Shown here one piece after another: positions 15,785-24,628 of a stretch of 64,000 nucleotides of DNA (within the stretch, counting starts at the first letter, position 1; the number at the start of each line of letters is the position of its first letter). A model generated the notes under the pieces. It was not told the origin of the DNA and did not search any database. It was given only the letters and a program-made list of their open reading frames with translations. The stretch comes from Herbaspirillum sp. YR522 (lineage in GTDB: Bacteria > Pseudomonadota > Gammaproteobacteria > Burkholderiales > Burkholderiaceae_D), in NCBI RefSeq assembly GCF_000282575.1, contig NZ_AKJA01000010.1, positions 79,390 to 143,389 on the forward strand. The letters are read 5' to 3'. Both the position numbers and the translations under genes were made by a program.

Positions 15785-18265
15785 ATGACCCTATGGATCG
15801 TCGTTCTGGTGGCCGGCGCGCTGGCGCTGATGGTGGCGCGCGCAAGCGCCTGGATGTGGTTGCTGGCCGAGGCGGTCTGGATCTGGTTGGGCGGCCCGCT
15901 GGCCGGCATTGAACTGCCGATCATGGTACTGCTGGCGATCCTGCTGTTTGCGCCGACCCTGTTGGTGGCCATCGATTCGGTGCGGCTGTCGCTCATCACG
16001 CGTCCGGCGCTCGATACCTTCCGCCGCATCATGCCGCGCATGTCGGCCACCGAGCGCGACGCCATCGAGGCGGGTACGGTCTGGTGGGACGGCGAGCTGT
16101 TTTCGGGACGTCCCGACTGGCAGCGCCTGCTCGACCTGGCGCCGCCGCGCCTGACGCCCGAGGAACAGGCCTTCCTGGACCACGAGGTCGAGCAGCTGTG
16201 CGCCATGGTCAGCGACTGGGATAGCAGCGTGCGGCACCAGGACCTGCCGCCCGAGGCCTGGCAATTCATCAAGGATCGCGGGTTCCTGGGGATGATCATC
16301 CCGCGCCAGTACGGCGGCAAGCAGTTTTCGGCGTATATGCATTCGCAGGTGATCATGAAGCTGTCCTCGCGCTGTTCGGCGGCGGCCATCTCGGTGATGG
16401 TGCCCAATTCGCTGGGACCGGCCGAGCTGCTGTTGCACTACGGCACCCAGGCCCAGAAGGACCACTACCTGCCGCGCCTGGCGCAGGGGCTGGAAATTCC
16501 GTGCTTTGCGCTGACCAGCCCTTATGCGGGCTCGGATGCGGCCGCCATTCCCGATGTGGGCGTGGTGTGCCGGGGTATCCACGACGGCCAGGAAACCATC
16601 GGCTTCAAGGTAACCTGGAACAAGCGCTACATCACGCTGGCGCCGGTGGCCACCGTGCTGGGCCTGGCGTTCCGGGTGCGCGACCCGGAGCGCCTGCTGG
16701 GTGACGATCCGGAGCCGGGCATTACCTGCGCATTGATTCCCACCAGCCATCCGGGGGTGGTCACCGGGCGCCGTCACTGGCCGCTCAACGCGGTGTTCCA
16801 GAACGGTCCGACCTCGGGCCATGAGGTGTTCATCCCGATGGAGTGGGTCATCGGCGGTCTGGCGCAGGTGGGGCGCGGCTGGCGCATGCTGATGGAATGC
16901 CTGGCCGCCGGGCGTGCCATTTCGCTGCCGTCGTCGAATGTGGGCTTTTCCAAGCTGGCGGTGCGCGGCACCACCGCCTACACGGCCATGCGGCGCCAGT
17001 TCAAGGTCGAGATCGGCAAGTTCGAGGGAGTCCGGGAGGCGCTGGCGCGCATGGGCGGCAACCTCTACATGATCGATGCCACCCGGCGCCTGTCGGCGCT
17101 GGCGGTGGATGCCGGCGAGAAGCCGTCGGTGATCTCGGCCATTTCCAAGTATCACGTCACCGAGCGCGGGCGCACCATCGTCAACGACGGCATGGATGTG
17201 ATCGGCGGCAAGGGCATCTGCATGGGGCCCGGCAATTTCCTGGCGCGGGCCTACCAGCAGATCCCCATTGCCATTACGGTCGAGGGGGCCAATATCCTTA
17301 CCCGCTGCCTGATCATCTTCGGCCAGGGCGCGATTCGTTGCCATCCCTACGTATTGCGCGAGCTGGCCGCCGCGGCCGACGACAACCACGAGCGCGCCAC
17401 GCAGGAGTTCGACAAGCTGCTGTTCGGCCACCTGTCGTTTGCCGCGGCCAACTTCGCGCGCGCCTTCATCGGCGGCCTGAGCCATGGATGGCTGTTGCCG
17501 GCAAGCGCTCGGGCGGCGCGCCAGACGCGGCGCCATTTCCGCGCGGTGACGCACCTGTCGTCGGCGCTGGCGCTGCTGGCCGACGTCTGCATGGCCGTGT
17601 TCGGCGGCACCTTGAAGTTGCGCGAGCGCGTCTCGGGGCGGCTGGGTGATGTGCTATCGCAGTTGTACCTGGTGTCGGCCACGCTCAAGCGCTTCGAGGA
17701 CGATGGTCGTCCGCCAGAAGACCTGCCGTTGCTCGAATGGTCGGTGCGCGATGCGCTGCATCGGGCGCAGGAGGCCATCGTCGAGGTATTGCACAACTTT
17801 CCCAATCCGGTCATCGCCCTGGCGTTGCGGTTGGCCATCTTTCCGCTGGGGCTGATCTATCGCAAGCCTTCCGACGCACTGGGTACGGCCGTGGCGCGTG
17901 CCATGCAGACTCCGGGGGCAACCCGCGAACGGCTGCTGTGCGATGGCTACGTGCCGCAAGGAGACGACCCGCTGGCCGCCGGCGAGCGCGCCTTTGCGCT
18001 CACGCCTACCGTGCAGTTGCTCGAGCAACGGCTCAAGCCGGTGATCAAGGAAGGGCAATTGCCGGCGATCCCGCAAAGCCTGATCGAGATGAAGGCCTGG
18101 AATGCGACGGCGTTCGAACGAGGCTTCATCAGCCAGCAGGAGCTGGGCTTGCTGGACGCGTTTGCCCGCGATGGCGACCAGGCGATACAGGTGGACGACT
18201 TTGCGCCGGACTTCGATCGCAAGGAGATTGTCGATTTGGAGCAGGCGCGCAGGCTGGTGGTGTAA
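15785..18265 (+). CDS. fadE: long FadE-type acyl-CoA dehydrogenase
   Basis: 826 residues, close to the length of E. coli FadE (814) and about twice a normal acyl-CoA dehydrogenase. Two N-terminal membrane helices (~1-60) precede a catalytic core with SVMVPNSLGPAELL, CFALTSPYAGSD, GFKVTWNKRYITLAP, GPTSGHEVFIP and CLAAGRAISLPS. A long C-terminal helical extension (DUF1974 type) includes RTIVNDGMDVIGGKGI and FARAFIGGLSHGW. It oxidises acyl-CoA to 2-enoyl-CoA in beta-oxidation, passing electrons to ETF. The ATG at 15785 follows an AAGGAG site; an ATG eight codons upstream lacks one. Confidence 0.93.
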   Translation: MTLWIVVLVAGALALMVARASAWMWLLAEAVWIWLGGPLAGIELPIMVLLAILLFAPTLLVAIDSVRLSLITRPALDTFRRIMPRMSATERDAIEAGTVWWDGELFSGRPDWQRLLDLAPPRLTPEEQAFLDHEVEQLCAMVSDWDSSVRHQDLPPEAWQFIKDRGFLGMIIPRQYGGKQFSAYMHSQVIMKLSSRCSAAAISVMVPNSLGPAELLLHYGTQAQKDHYLPRLAQGLEIPCFALTSPYAGSDAAAIPDVGVVCRGIHDGQETIGFKVTWNKRYITLAPVATVLGLAFRVRDPERLLGDDPEPGITCALIPTSHPGVVTGRRHWPLNAVFQNGPTSGHEVFIPMEWVIGGLAQVGRGWRMLMECLAAGRAISLPSSNVGFSKLAVRGTTAYTAMRRQFKVEIGKFEGVREALARMGGNLYMIDATRRLSALAVDAGEKPSVISAISKYHVTERGRTIVNDGMDVIGGKGICMGPGNFLARAYQQIPIAITVEGANILTRCLIIFGQGAIRCHPYVLRELAAAADDNHERATQEFDKLLFGHLSFAAANFARAFIGGLSHGWLLPASARAARQTRRHFRAVTHLSSALALLADVCMAVFGGTLKLRERVSGRLGDVLSQLYLVSATLKRFEDDGRPPEDLPLLEWSVRDALHRAQEAIVEVLHNFPNPVIALALRLAIFPLGLIYRKPSDALGTAVARAMQTPGATRERLLCDGYVPQGDDPLAAGERAFALTPTVQLLEQRLKPVIKEGQLPAIPQSLIEMKAWNATAFERGFISQQELGLLDAFARDGDQAIQVDDFAPDFDRKEIVDLEQARRLVV

Positions 18266-18336
18266 CCGTGGCGTTGTGGTGCGTTTTTTCGCGCCTAAGG
18301 AACATCGTTCCGGCTGGTAAGCGCGTAGCGCTGTAT

Positions 18337-18392
18337 CGAAGCCTGTCCTGAGCCTATCGAAGGAAGCCTGTCGAAGGAAGCCTGTCGAAGGG
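18337..18392. repeat. GCCTGTCGAAGGAA short intergenic repeat
   Basis: GCCTGTC recurs at 18341, 18366 and 18380. The last two copies sit in a 14-base unit GCCTGTCGAAGGAA. The motif family (CTGTCGAAGG with its complement TTCGACAGGC) is a common intergenic repeat in proteobacterial genomes, so this is probably a REP-like degenerate cluster. It fills part of the gap between the FadE-type gene and the deoxyribosyltransferase gene. Confidence 0.55.
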
Positions 18393-18468
18393 CCGGTCCC
18401 GAGGCCCGAGCGCAGGACACCGCATCCGATTTAGAATGCACGGTTTCGGTTCGTCACCCTCATTGTCA

Positions 18469-18966
18469 ATGAATCTGCCTCGCATCTATCTCGCCGGTCC
18501 CGATGTCTTCAAGCGCGACTACCCGCAGCATAAACGGAACGCCCGGCGCTGGTGCGCCGAGCTGGGGCTGGTGGCCCTGTGCCCGGGGGACGACGAGGTG
18601 GTGGGCGATACCCGCGCGGCGGTGTCGCGCGGGATCTTCGAGATCAACCTGGCATTGCTGGACTCGGCCGACTACGTGGTGGCCAACCTGGCCAATTTTC
18701 GTGGCCATGAGCCGGACTCGGGCACCGTGTTCGAGATCGGCTATGCCATCGGGCGCGGCAAGAAGGTCTGGGGCTACAACACGCCGCAGCACGACTTGCT
18801 GTCACAGATTCCGCAAGGCGAACCCGGGCATTGCCGCGACGGCATGCAGATCGAGGATTTCGGCTTGCCGCGCAACCTGATGCTGGCGCACTCCTGCGAA
18901 CTGGTCGATGGCGACCTGAGCGCCTGCCTGCTCAAGGTCGCGCGCTGGCACGCCAACCGGCATTGA
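18469..18966 (+). CDS. nucleoside 2-deoxyribosyltransferase family protein
   Basis: 165 residues from MNLPRIYLAGPDVF. The family motifs are visible: IYLAGPDVF (nucleotide-binding loop), DSADYVVANLANFRGHEPDSGT with the conserved Asp and Glu region, FEIGYAIGRGKKVWGY, and a C-terminal NLMLAHSCELVDGD carrying the usual Asn/Met substrate-site pattern. Enzymes of this family move or hydrolyse deoxyribose on nucleosides or nucleotides, for salvage or pool cleaning. Transferase versus hydrolase activity cannot be decided. An ATG 11 codons upstream is in frame but adds a non-family extension. Confidence 0.87.
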   Translation: MNLPRIYLAGPDVFKRDYPQHKRNARRWCAELGLVALCPGDDEVVGDTRAAVSRGIFEINLALLDSADYVVANLANFRGHEPDSGTVFEIGYAIGRGKKVWGYNTPQHDLLSQIPQGEPGHCRDGMQIEDFGLPRNLMLAHSCELVDGDLSACLLKVARWHANRH

Positions 18967-18973
18967 CCGGGTC

Positions 18974-20410
18974 CTACCCGTTGGAAGGCGCAATCATCTC
19001 GGCGTAGTCGTACAAGGCGCCGAGCACTTCCTGCGCCTGCTCGTCGTCGGTGGTTTCCTGCAACTGGTCGATCTGTTCGAACAACTGGGCAATCGTGCGC
19101 GCGCCACCGGCGCCGTCGAACAGGCGCGCCGCACGGTGCGCTTCCCAGTCGGCGCTTTCCTGGGCGCTGAGGGTGTCGGGGAAGTTGCGCGCCCGATAGC
19201 GAAACAGGATCTGCGTCAGTCGCGCATCGGCGAACGATACGCTGGCAGCGGCCAGCGCTTGCGGCGTCATGGCACGCAACTGCGTCAATTGACGACGATC
19301 GTCGTTGCCCACGAAACCGCCGTACAGGTCTTCGTCCACGTCCGCCGCGGCTTGCTGCTCGCGCTGGTAGACCTGCTGCCACAGGTGTCCCAGGTCGGGC
19401 AGGGCGGCAGCGACCTCGGCGTGCCGCAGGGCAAGGTCGACATCGATGCCCAATTGCGCCGCGCGCGTCGCGGACAGGGTCTTGAGATTGCCTACCACCA
19501 TCGGTGACTTGTTCAGGTGGATGCTCTTGAGCGCCAGGCGGGTCATGCCCTCGGGCATCGCATCGCTACGGGTGAAGAGCCTCTCGCGGGCAGTGCTGGC
19601 GTCCAGTCCGGCCAGTTCGCCGGGGTCCACGCTCAGGTCCCAGGCCAGCAACTCGTTCTTGTTGGTGGGGTGGATGCCCAGCGGCCACATCAATGCCAGG
19701 CAACCGCGCGCCGCCGGGAACATGCCTGAGACGTGCAGGAACGGGCGCGGGGTCGGCAAGCCGATCTCGGTGGCCACCCGGTCCTTCTTGTGCAGCGCCA
19801 GCGCAAAGTCGAACAGGCGCGGATTGTGCTGTCGCAGCAGGCGTGCCAGGGCGATGGTGGCGCGCACGTCGGACAGGGCGTCGTGCGCGGCTTCATGCAC
19901 CAGGCCATTGGCCTGGGTCAGGTGCTCGAGCTTGAAGCTGACGGAGCCGTCCTCCTTGGTCGGCCAGTTGATGCCTTCGGGGCGCAGCGCGTAGCACAGC
20001 CGCACCACATCGAGCAGGTCCCAGCGGCCGCAGCCGTTTTGCCATTCGCGCGCATACGGATCGATCAGGTTGCGCCAGAACAGGAAGCGCGTGACTTCGT
20101 CATCGAAGCGGATGGTGTTGTAGCCCACGCCGATGGTGCCGGGTTCGGCCATGGCCTGCTCGATGCGCTGGGCGAACTGATGCTCGGGCAGGCCCTGTTG
20201 CAGGCATTGCTGGGGCGTGATGTGGGTGATCAGGCAGGACTGGGGATCGGGCAGGTAGTCGGGCGCCGGCTTGCAGTAGATCATGATCGGCTCGCCGATC
20301 TCGTTGAGTTCGGCATCGGTGCGCACGGCGGCGAACTGCGCCGGGCGGTCGCGGCGCGGCACGATGCCGAAGGTTTCGTAGTCGTGCCACAGGAAGGTTT
20401 GGTTGGACAT
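18974..20410 (-). CDS. sbcB: exodeoxyribonuclease I
   Basis: 478 residues, matching E. coli ExoI (475). The DEDDh nuclease site begins at HDYETFG (Asp10, Glu12). Further landmarks are PRRDRPAQFAAVRTD, GYNTIRFDDEVTRF, LEHLTQANGLVHEAAHDALSDV and RYRARNFPDTLS. It degrades single-stranded DNA 3' to 5' in recombination and mismatch repair. The start at 20410 is fixed by MSNQTFLWHDYETFG. A TATAAT on the minus strand at 20454-20459 lies 44 bases upstream and may be its -10 element. It converges on the deoxyribosyltransferase gene with only seven bases between. Confidence 0.96.
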   Translation of the reverse strand: MSNQTFLWHDYETFGIVPRRDRPAQFAAVRTDAELNEIGEPIMIYCKPAPDYLPDPQSCLITHITPQQCLQQGLPEHQFAQRIEQAMAEPGTIGVGYNTIRFDDEVTRFLFWRNLIDPYAREWQNGCGRWDLLDVVRLCYALRPEGINWPTKEDGSVSFKLEHLTQANGLVHEAAHDALSDVRATIALARLLRQHNPRLFDFALALHKKDRVATEIGLPTPRPFLHVSGMFPAARGCLALMWPLGIHPTNKNELLAWDLSVDPGELAGLDASTARERLFTRSDAMPEGMTRLALKSIHLNKSPMVVGNLKTLSATRAAQLGIDVDLALRHAEVAAALPDLGHLWQQVYQREQQAAADVDEDLYGGFVGNDDRRQLTQLRAMTPQALAAASVSFADARLTQILFRYRARNFPDTLSAQESADWEAHRAARLFDGAGGARTIAQLFEQIDQLQETTDDEQAQEVLGALYDYAEMIAPSNG

Positions 20411-20475
20411 CGCAGCGGGACCGGCAAGCGGCCTGTTAAAAGAACATCGCGCGATTATAGGGCCTGCGCGCTGCT

Positions 20476-21054
20476 TTACTGCAATGGCAGCGTATCGCGC
20501 TTGAGCAGCTTGGTCAGTACCGCCTGCAGCGTACCGCTGCGCATGGGGGCGGCGCCCTTGGCATATTCGATGTTGTCGATGACCCAGCCACGCGCGTCCC
20601 GCGTGAGCAAGACCTGGTCGGTCCACTTGGCTGGCGCCTTGAGCTTGGCGTCGCTGTAGATCAGTTCGACGGCGCACTTGCTGTCTCGTTCGCCGATGTC
20701 GCAGTTGACGATGCGAAAGGTCGAGGCGCCGGCCGGGTTGCCGGTGAAGATATCGCCCTCCACCAGCGGCGGCAGCGGGTCGGCGTCGGCCTGGGCAGAC
20801 TGGGCGATGCGTGCTTCCTCGGCCACCGAGGTGTCCTTGAGCAGGTCGAACAGGTTCACGGACATGAAGTGGCGGAACGTGATGAGCTCGTTGAGCGTGA
20901 GCGCGCCTATCGGCCGCACCGACTGGTGCATCTTGTAGAAGCTGCTGACCACGTCGCGGGCGCGGCTTTCATCGCCACCGGCGCAACCGGCCAGCAACAG
21001 GGCGGTGCCGATCAACCACGACCGGGCAATGCATTTGACGACCTGTTTTTCCAT
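20476..21054 (-). CDS. lipoprotein, DUF3828-like (copy 1 of a tandem pair)
   Basis: 192 residues from MEKQVVK. A lipoprotein signal ends in LLLAGC, giving a lipid-anchored Cys. The body reads VVSSFYKMHQS, PLVEGDIFTGNPAGASTF, CDIGERDSKCAVELIY and WTDQVLLTRDARGWVIDNIEY, the layout of the NTF2-like DUF3828 group. The adjacent upstream gene encodes a related protein with the same order of motifs, so the two are tandem paralogues. The function is unknown. The start is one of several in-frame ATGs, chosen for signal-peptide length. Confidence 0.75.
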   Translation of the reverse strand: MEKQVVKCIARSWLIGTALLLAGCAGGDESRARDVVSSFYKMHQSVRPIGALTLNELITFRHFMSVNLFDLLKDTSVAEEARIAQSAQADADPLPPLVEGDIFTGNPAGASTFRIVNCDIGERDSKCAVELIYSDAKLKAPAKWTDQVLLTRDARGWVIDNIEYAKGAAPMRSGTLQAVLTKLLKRDTLPLQ

Positions 21055-21259
21055 TCGCTGCACAATCGGCTCCATCACTTCATTGATAGTCGAACACCAA
21101 AGTTTGCCATGCATTGCCGCAAGACAACTATAGGTGACGAATCGACAACGGTTCTTTCCGGCAATGATAAGCCTTGCCGGCTGCGGCAAAGCCGTGGAAC
21201 ACATCATTAAAAGCCGGCCAATTCATCTGCCGGGCTGCACGCGGCCGCTGGCGCGCGGG

Positions 21260-21859
21260 CTAGTCGACCTGGGCGATGGCGTCGGCCAGGGCGTCGCTCA
21301 GGTATTCGCGGTGCGATGACTGGTCCAGGCCGATGAATTCGATGTCGTCGATGCGCCATTGGCGCTCGTGCTGCACCAGCAGGACCTTGTCGTTCCAGGC
21401 TTCGTCGCTGCCATCCTTGCGATAGCGGAACTGCACCTGGCACGATGCGCACTGTTCGTCGGTCTCGCAGGATTGCACCGAAAAGCTGGTCGCGCCCTCG
21501 TAGAGCGAAGTCATGAGGTCGCCTTCGACCAGCGGTGGCGCCTGGTTGCCGGCCAGTCCGTGATAGCGGTTCTCGGCCGCCTCGGCCTGGGTCAACAGCG
21601 TATTGAGGGCAGGGCTGACCAGCGGCTGGAGCTGCCGCAGTTCGTCCGACGCGGGCAGGCCAGGCGCGTTGGCCTTGAGATGGATGCGGTAGAAGTTGTC
21701 CACCACGTCGGCCTGGCGTTGCTCGTCACCCGAGAAATCGTGGCAGCCGCCCAGGGCCAGCGCGGCCAGCAGTGCGCAGGCAACGACCGCCCGGCGTCGT
21801 GGCGTGGAAGATGGCCAGCCACAGTGGCCGGCAGCAGCAGGTGCAGATGGGTTGTTCAC
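21260..21859 (-). CDS. lipoprotein, DUF3828-like (copy 2 of a tandem pair)
   Basis: 199 residues. The signal CALLAALALGGC places the lipobox Cys at ~39. The rest parallels the neighbour: VVDNFYRIHLK, PLVEGDLMTSLYEGATSF, CETDEQCASCQVQFRY and WNDKVLLVQHERQWRIDDIEFIG. It carries four cysteines in the middle where the neighbour has two. It lies ~200 bases upstream of copy 1 on the same strand. Similarity is at motif level, indicating an old duplication. Probably an envelope protein of unknown role. Confidence 0.78.
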   Translation of the reverse strand: MNNPSAPAAAGHCGWPSSTPRRRAVVACALLAALALGGCHDFSGDEQRQADVVDNFYRIHLKANAPGLPASDELRQLQPLVSPALNTLLTQAEAAENRYHGLAGNQAPPLVEGDLMTSLYEGATSFSVQSCETDEQCASCQVQFRYRKDGSDEAWNDKVLLVQHERQWRIDDIEFIGLDQSSHREYLSDALADAIAQVD

Positions 21860-21970
21860 GGAAGTTCCTGGCGTGCGGCATGCCGCGTTTCTTGGTCTTT
21901 TCTGGCGCCGCCGAGGAGGCGATCGCGCCGCCTGTTAGTCAGGTTGGCGGCGCAATCGTTCCAGCCAGGT

Positions 21971-22273
21971 TCAGCTCGACTGGTCCAGCAGCGCGAAATG
22001 CTCGACCTGCGGCGGGCTGGCGAAGAACGGTCCGACGATGCCGCGCCATTGGGCAAAGGCCGGCGACTCGCGAAAGTCGACCGTGTGGTTCTCGAGCGTG
22101 GCCCACCGCACCATCAGGAGGTAGCGTTCCGGCGATTCGACGCCTTTTTGCACCTGGTGGCCCAGGTAACCGCGCGACTTGGCAATGGTCTCGGCCACGC
22201 CGCGTTGGATGGCTGCGTCGAATTCGGCCTGCTTGCCGGGTTGGATGCGGATATCCGCCAGTTCCAGAATCAT
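21971..22273 (-). CDS. antibiotic-biosynthesis-monooxygenase (ABM) domain protein
   Basis: 100 residues forming a single dimeric alpha/beta-barrel ABM domain: LELADIRIQPGKQAEFDAAI, SRGYLGHQVQKGVESPERYLLMVRWATLENHTVDFR (shown only as landmarks), and AQWRGIVGPFF. Such small proteins are heme-degrading or quinol monooxygenases, or have no known substrate. The start at 22273 is preferred because a GGAG lies seven bases before it, although an ATG four codons upstream is in frame. No neighbour suggests a pathway. Confidence 0.85.
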   Translation of the reverse strand: MILELADIRIQPGKQAEFDAAIQRGVAETIAKSRGYLGHQVQKGVESPERYLLMVRWATLENHTVDFRESPAFAQWRGIVGPFFASPPQVEHFALLDQSS

Positions 22274-22407
22274 GTGAATCTCCATGGTCGAGTGCGCCGG
22301 CACTGCATGTTGCGCGACAGTGGCGACATGCGGCGGCGCGTCGGCGATTATTACATTTTCGGCAGCGGCGCGAATGCAACAATATGATGCCCGCCGGTGA
22401 AATCACT

Positions 22408-22857
22408 TCACCCGGCCGGGTGGTCGCCCGGGTGGTGACGATGGCTGGCGGCAGCGCGGGCGGCGCGCAGTTTCTGCTCCATGTCTTCCAGGCCGATCTC
22501 GATGGCGCCGGTGCTGATTGTGATTTCCCACAGCGACACCAGCAGCGACGCCACCAACAGGAACAGGCTGACACCGAAGCAGATCTCGGCGGCGCGGTCT
22601 TGCTCGACGAAGATCAGGAACATCGAGATGGCGCACATGATGAAGCTCGAAACGCCCAGCGCCTGCATGTAGCGGGTCAGCACGATGCGCTTGCGCAGGT
22701 TCAGGATCTGGCGCAGCACCAGGTCGCGGCCGTCGTCCTTGTGCTGGGTCTGCAGGTTGCGGATCAATTGCGCCAGCACCAGGAAACGGTTGGTATAGGC
22801 CAGCAGCAACAGGGAAGTGGCGGGAAACAGCAGGGCGGGAGTGGTGAGGTTCATCAT
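22408..22857 (-). CDS. DUF2721 membrane protein
   Basis: 149 residues with three hydrophobic stretches: ALLFPATSLLLLAYTNRFLVLA, the middle ALGVSSFIMCAISMFLIFV, and FGVSLFLLVASLLVSLW. A charged loop (NLRKRIVLTRYM) sits between the first two. This arrangement is typical of DUF2721, a bacterial inner-membrane family of unknown function. The C-terminal tail is short, basic and His-rich (SHRHHPGDH). The two initial Met codons are equally possible starts. Confidence 0.8.
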   Translation of the reverse strand: MMNLTTPALLFPATSLLLLAYTNRFLVLAQLIRNLQTQHKDDGRDLVLRQILNLRKRIVLTRYMQALGVSSFIMCAISMFLIFVEQDRAAEICFGVSLFLLVASLLVSLWEITISTGAIEIGLEDMEQKLRAARAAASHRHHPGDHPAG

Positions 22858-23056
22858 CGAATTATGCGTTGGCGATTGGCTGGGCCGTGGATTTTATTCT
22901 TTCCTGTGGCGCAAGAAACATGCCCATTGCGTGTCGGCCCTGGGTTCTCGCGCACATTCGAATCGACTGGCCGTTTTGGGGCAGGGCCTGCACCAGCACG
23001 CGATTCTTGCACCGTCCGGCGGCATGGTCGCCGCGGGCAGGATTATTTTATGGATC

Positions 23057-23070
23057 GGCCAGCGCTGGCC
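23057..23070. promoter_or_regulatory. 14-bp palindrome upstream of the uracil/xanthine permease gene
   Basis: GGCCAGCGCTGGCC is a perfect palindrome 69 bases before the permease start, in a 281-base intergenic region shared with the divergent DUF2721 gene. Its position suits an operator, but no known regulator motif was recognised. Confidence 0.35.
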
Positions 23071-23138
23071 AATTGTTATTTGATGCCGCCATCAATACAC
23101 TACCCGACGATCCAATAAACCATAACGAAAGGATATCC

Positions 23139-24434
23139 ATGTCGGGTTCTTATTTCCCCCAATGGCGGCTGCGTGCCAGCGCCGATGACGGCCAGGGCGC
23201 CGTGATCGCCACCGATGAGCGCCTGCCTGCGCCGCAGACGCTGGCCATGGGCGTGCAGCACGTCGTGGCCATGTTCGGTTCGACCGTGCTGGCGCCGCTG
23301 CTGATGGGGTTCGATCCGAACGTGGCGATCCTGATGTCGGGCGTGGGTACCCTGCTGTTCTTCCTGCTGGTGGGAGGGCGCGTGCCCAGCTATCTGGGAT
23401 CGAGTTTCTCGTTCATCGGACTGGTCATTGCCGTCACCGGCTATGCCGGGCAAGGCGCCAATGCCAACCTCGGCCTGGCGCTGGGCGGCATCATCGCCTG
23501 CGGCGCGGTGTATCTGCTGATCGGCTTGCTGGTCGGCGTGGTCGGCACCGGCTGGATCGAAAACCTGATGCCGCCGGTGGTCACCGGTGCGGTGGTGGCG
23601 GTGATCGGCCTGAACCTGGCGCCGATTGCCGTCAAGGGCGTCACCGGTAACGGTTTCGATGCCTGGATGGCATTGGTGACGGTGCTGTGCGTGGGCATGG
23701 TGGCGGTATTTACCCGTGGCATGCTGCAGCGCCTGTTGATCCTGGTCGGCCTGCTGTTGGCCTATGCGATCTATGCGGTGCTGACCAATGGGGTCGGCTG
23801 GGGCAAGCCGATCGATTTCTCGGGCGTCGCCATGGCTGCCTGGTTCGGCGTGCCGCACTTCGCCGCGCCGGTGTTCGAGGGCCGTGCGATGGCCTTGCTG
23901 GCGCCGGTGGCGATCATCCTGGTGGCTGAAAACCTGGGACATATCAAGGCGGTGTCGGCCATGACCGGCCAGAACCTGGATCGCTACATCGGTCGCGCAT
24001 TCGTCGGCGACGGTCTGGCCACGATGGTATCGGGCAGCGTCGGCGGCACCGGCGTGACGACCTATGCCGAGAACATCGGGGTCATGGCGGTCACCAAGAT
24101 CTACTCGACCCTGGTCTTCGTGGTGGCGGCGGTGATCGCCATCCTGCTCGGGTTTTCCCCCAAGTTCGGCGCGCTGATCCTGACCATCCCGGGGGCGGTA
24201 CTGGGCGGCGTATCGATCGTGGTGTTCGGCCTGATCACCGTATCGGGGGCGCGCATCTGGGTCGAGAACAAGGTCGACTTTTCCAATAACACCAACCTGA
24301 TCGTGGCTGCCGTGACCCTGGTCCTGGGCGCCGGCGACTTCACCTTGAAGCTGGGCGGCTTCGCCCTGGGCGGCATCGGCACCGCTACCTTCGGTGCCAT
24401 CATCCTGTACGCGCTGCTCAAGCGCCGCCAGTGA
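23139..24434 (+). CDS. uracil/xanthine permease (NCS2 family, UraA/RutG-like)
   Basis: 431 residues with ~14 hydrophobic segments of the NCS2 nucleobase-cation symporter fold. Key motifs: QHVVAMFGSTVLAPLLMG, the GSSFSFIG loop, the substrate-site AENLGHIKAVS (Glu in place of the UraA-type VxExxG), the GTGVTTYAENIGVMAVT signature and GLITVSGARIW. Family members import uracil or related bases with protons. The ATG at 23139 follows AAAGGA. The gene stands alone, so RutG versus UraA assignment is open. A GC-rich hairpin follows it at 24442-24468. Confidence 0.92.
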   Translation: MSGSYFPQWRLRASADDGQGAVIATDERLPAPQTLAMGVQHVVAMFGSTVLAPLLMGFDPNVAILMSGVGTLLFFLLVGGRVPSYLGSSFSFIGLVIAVTGYAGQGANANLGLALGGIIACGAVYLLIGLLVGVVGTGWIENLMPPVVTGAVVAVIGLNLAPIAVKGVTGNGFDAWMALVTVLCVGMVAVFTRGMLQRLLILVGLLLAYAIYAVLTNGVGWGKPIDFSGVAMAAWFGVPHFAAPVFEGRAMALLAPVAIILVAENLGHIKAVSAMTGQNLDRYIGRAFVGDGLATMVSGSVGGTGVTTYAENIGVMAVTKIYSTLVFVVAAVIAILLGFSPKFGALILTIPGAVLGGVSIVVFGLITVSGARIWVENKVDFSNNTNLIVAAVTLVLGAGDFTLKLGGFALGGIGTATFGAIILYALLKRRQ

Positions 24435-24441
24435 ATGACGT

Positions 24442-24468
24442 GGCGTGGGTGCAGGCTCGACCCACGCC
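24442..24468 (+). terminator. 9-bp hairpin after the permease gene
   Basis: GGCGTGGGT (24442-24450) pairs perfectly with ACCCACGCC (24460-24468) across a nine-base loop, starting seven bases after the stop codon. No U-tract follows, so intrinsic termination is uncertain. Confidence 0.5.
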
Positions 24469-24628
24469 CGCAGCACGGAAGGCGCGATAAATTTCCGTTG
24501 AGCAATTCGATGATGGTGACTATACTTTGCGGCGTTGCAGCGACAGGCGAATCCGCCCATGCGCGGCGGTAGTCCGGGGAAGGGCGCCGTCGACGGCGCT
24601 GCCTTCTTACTCAAGGGGAACCCGCAGC

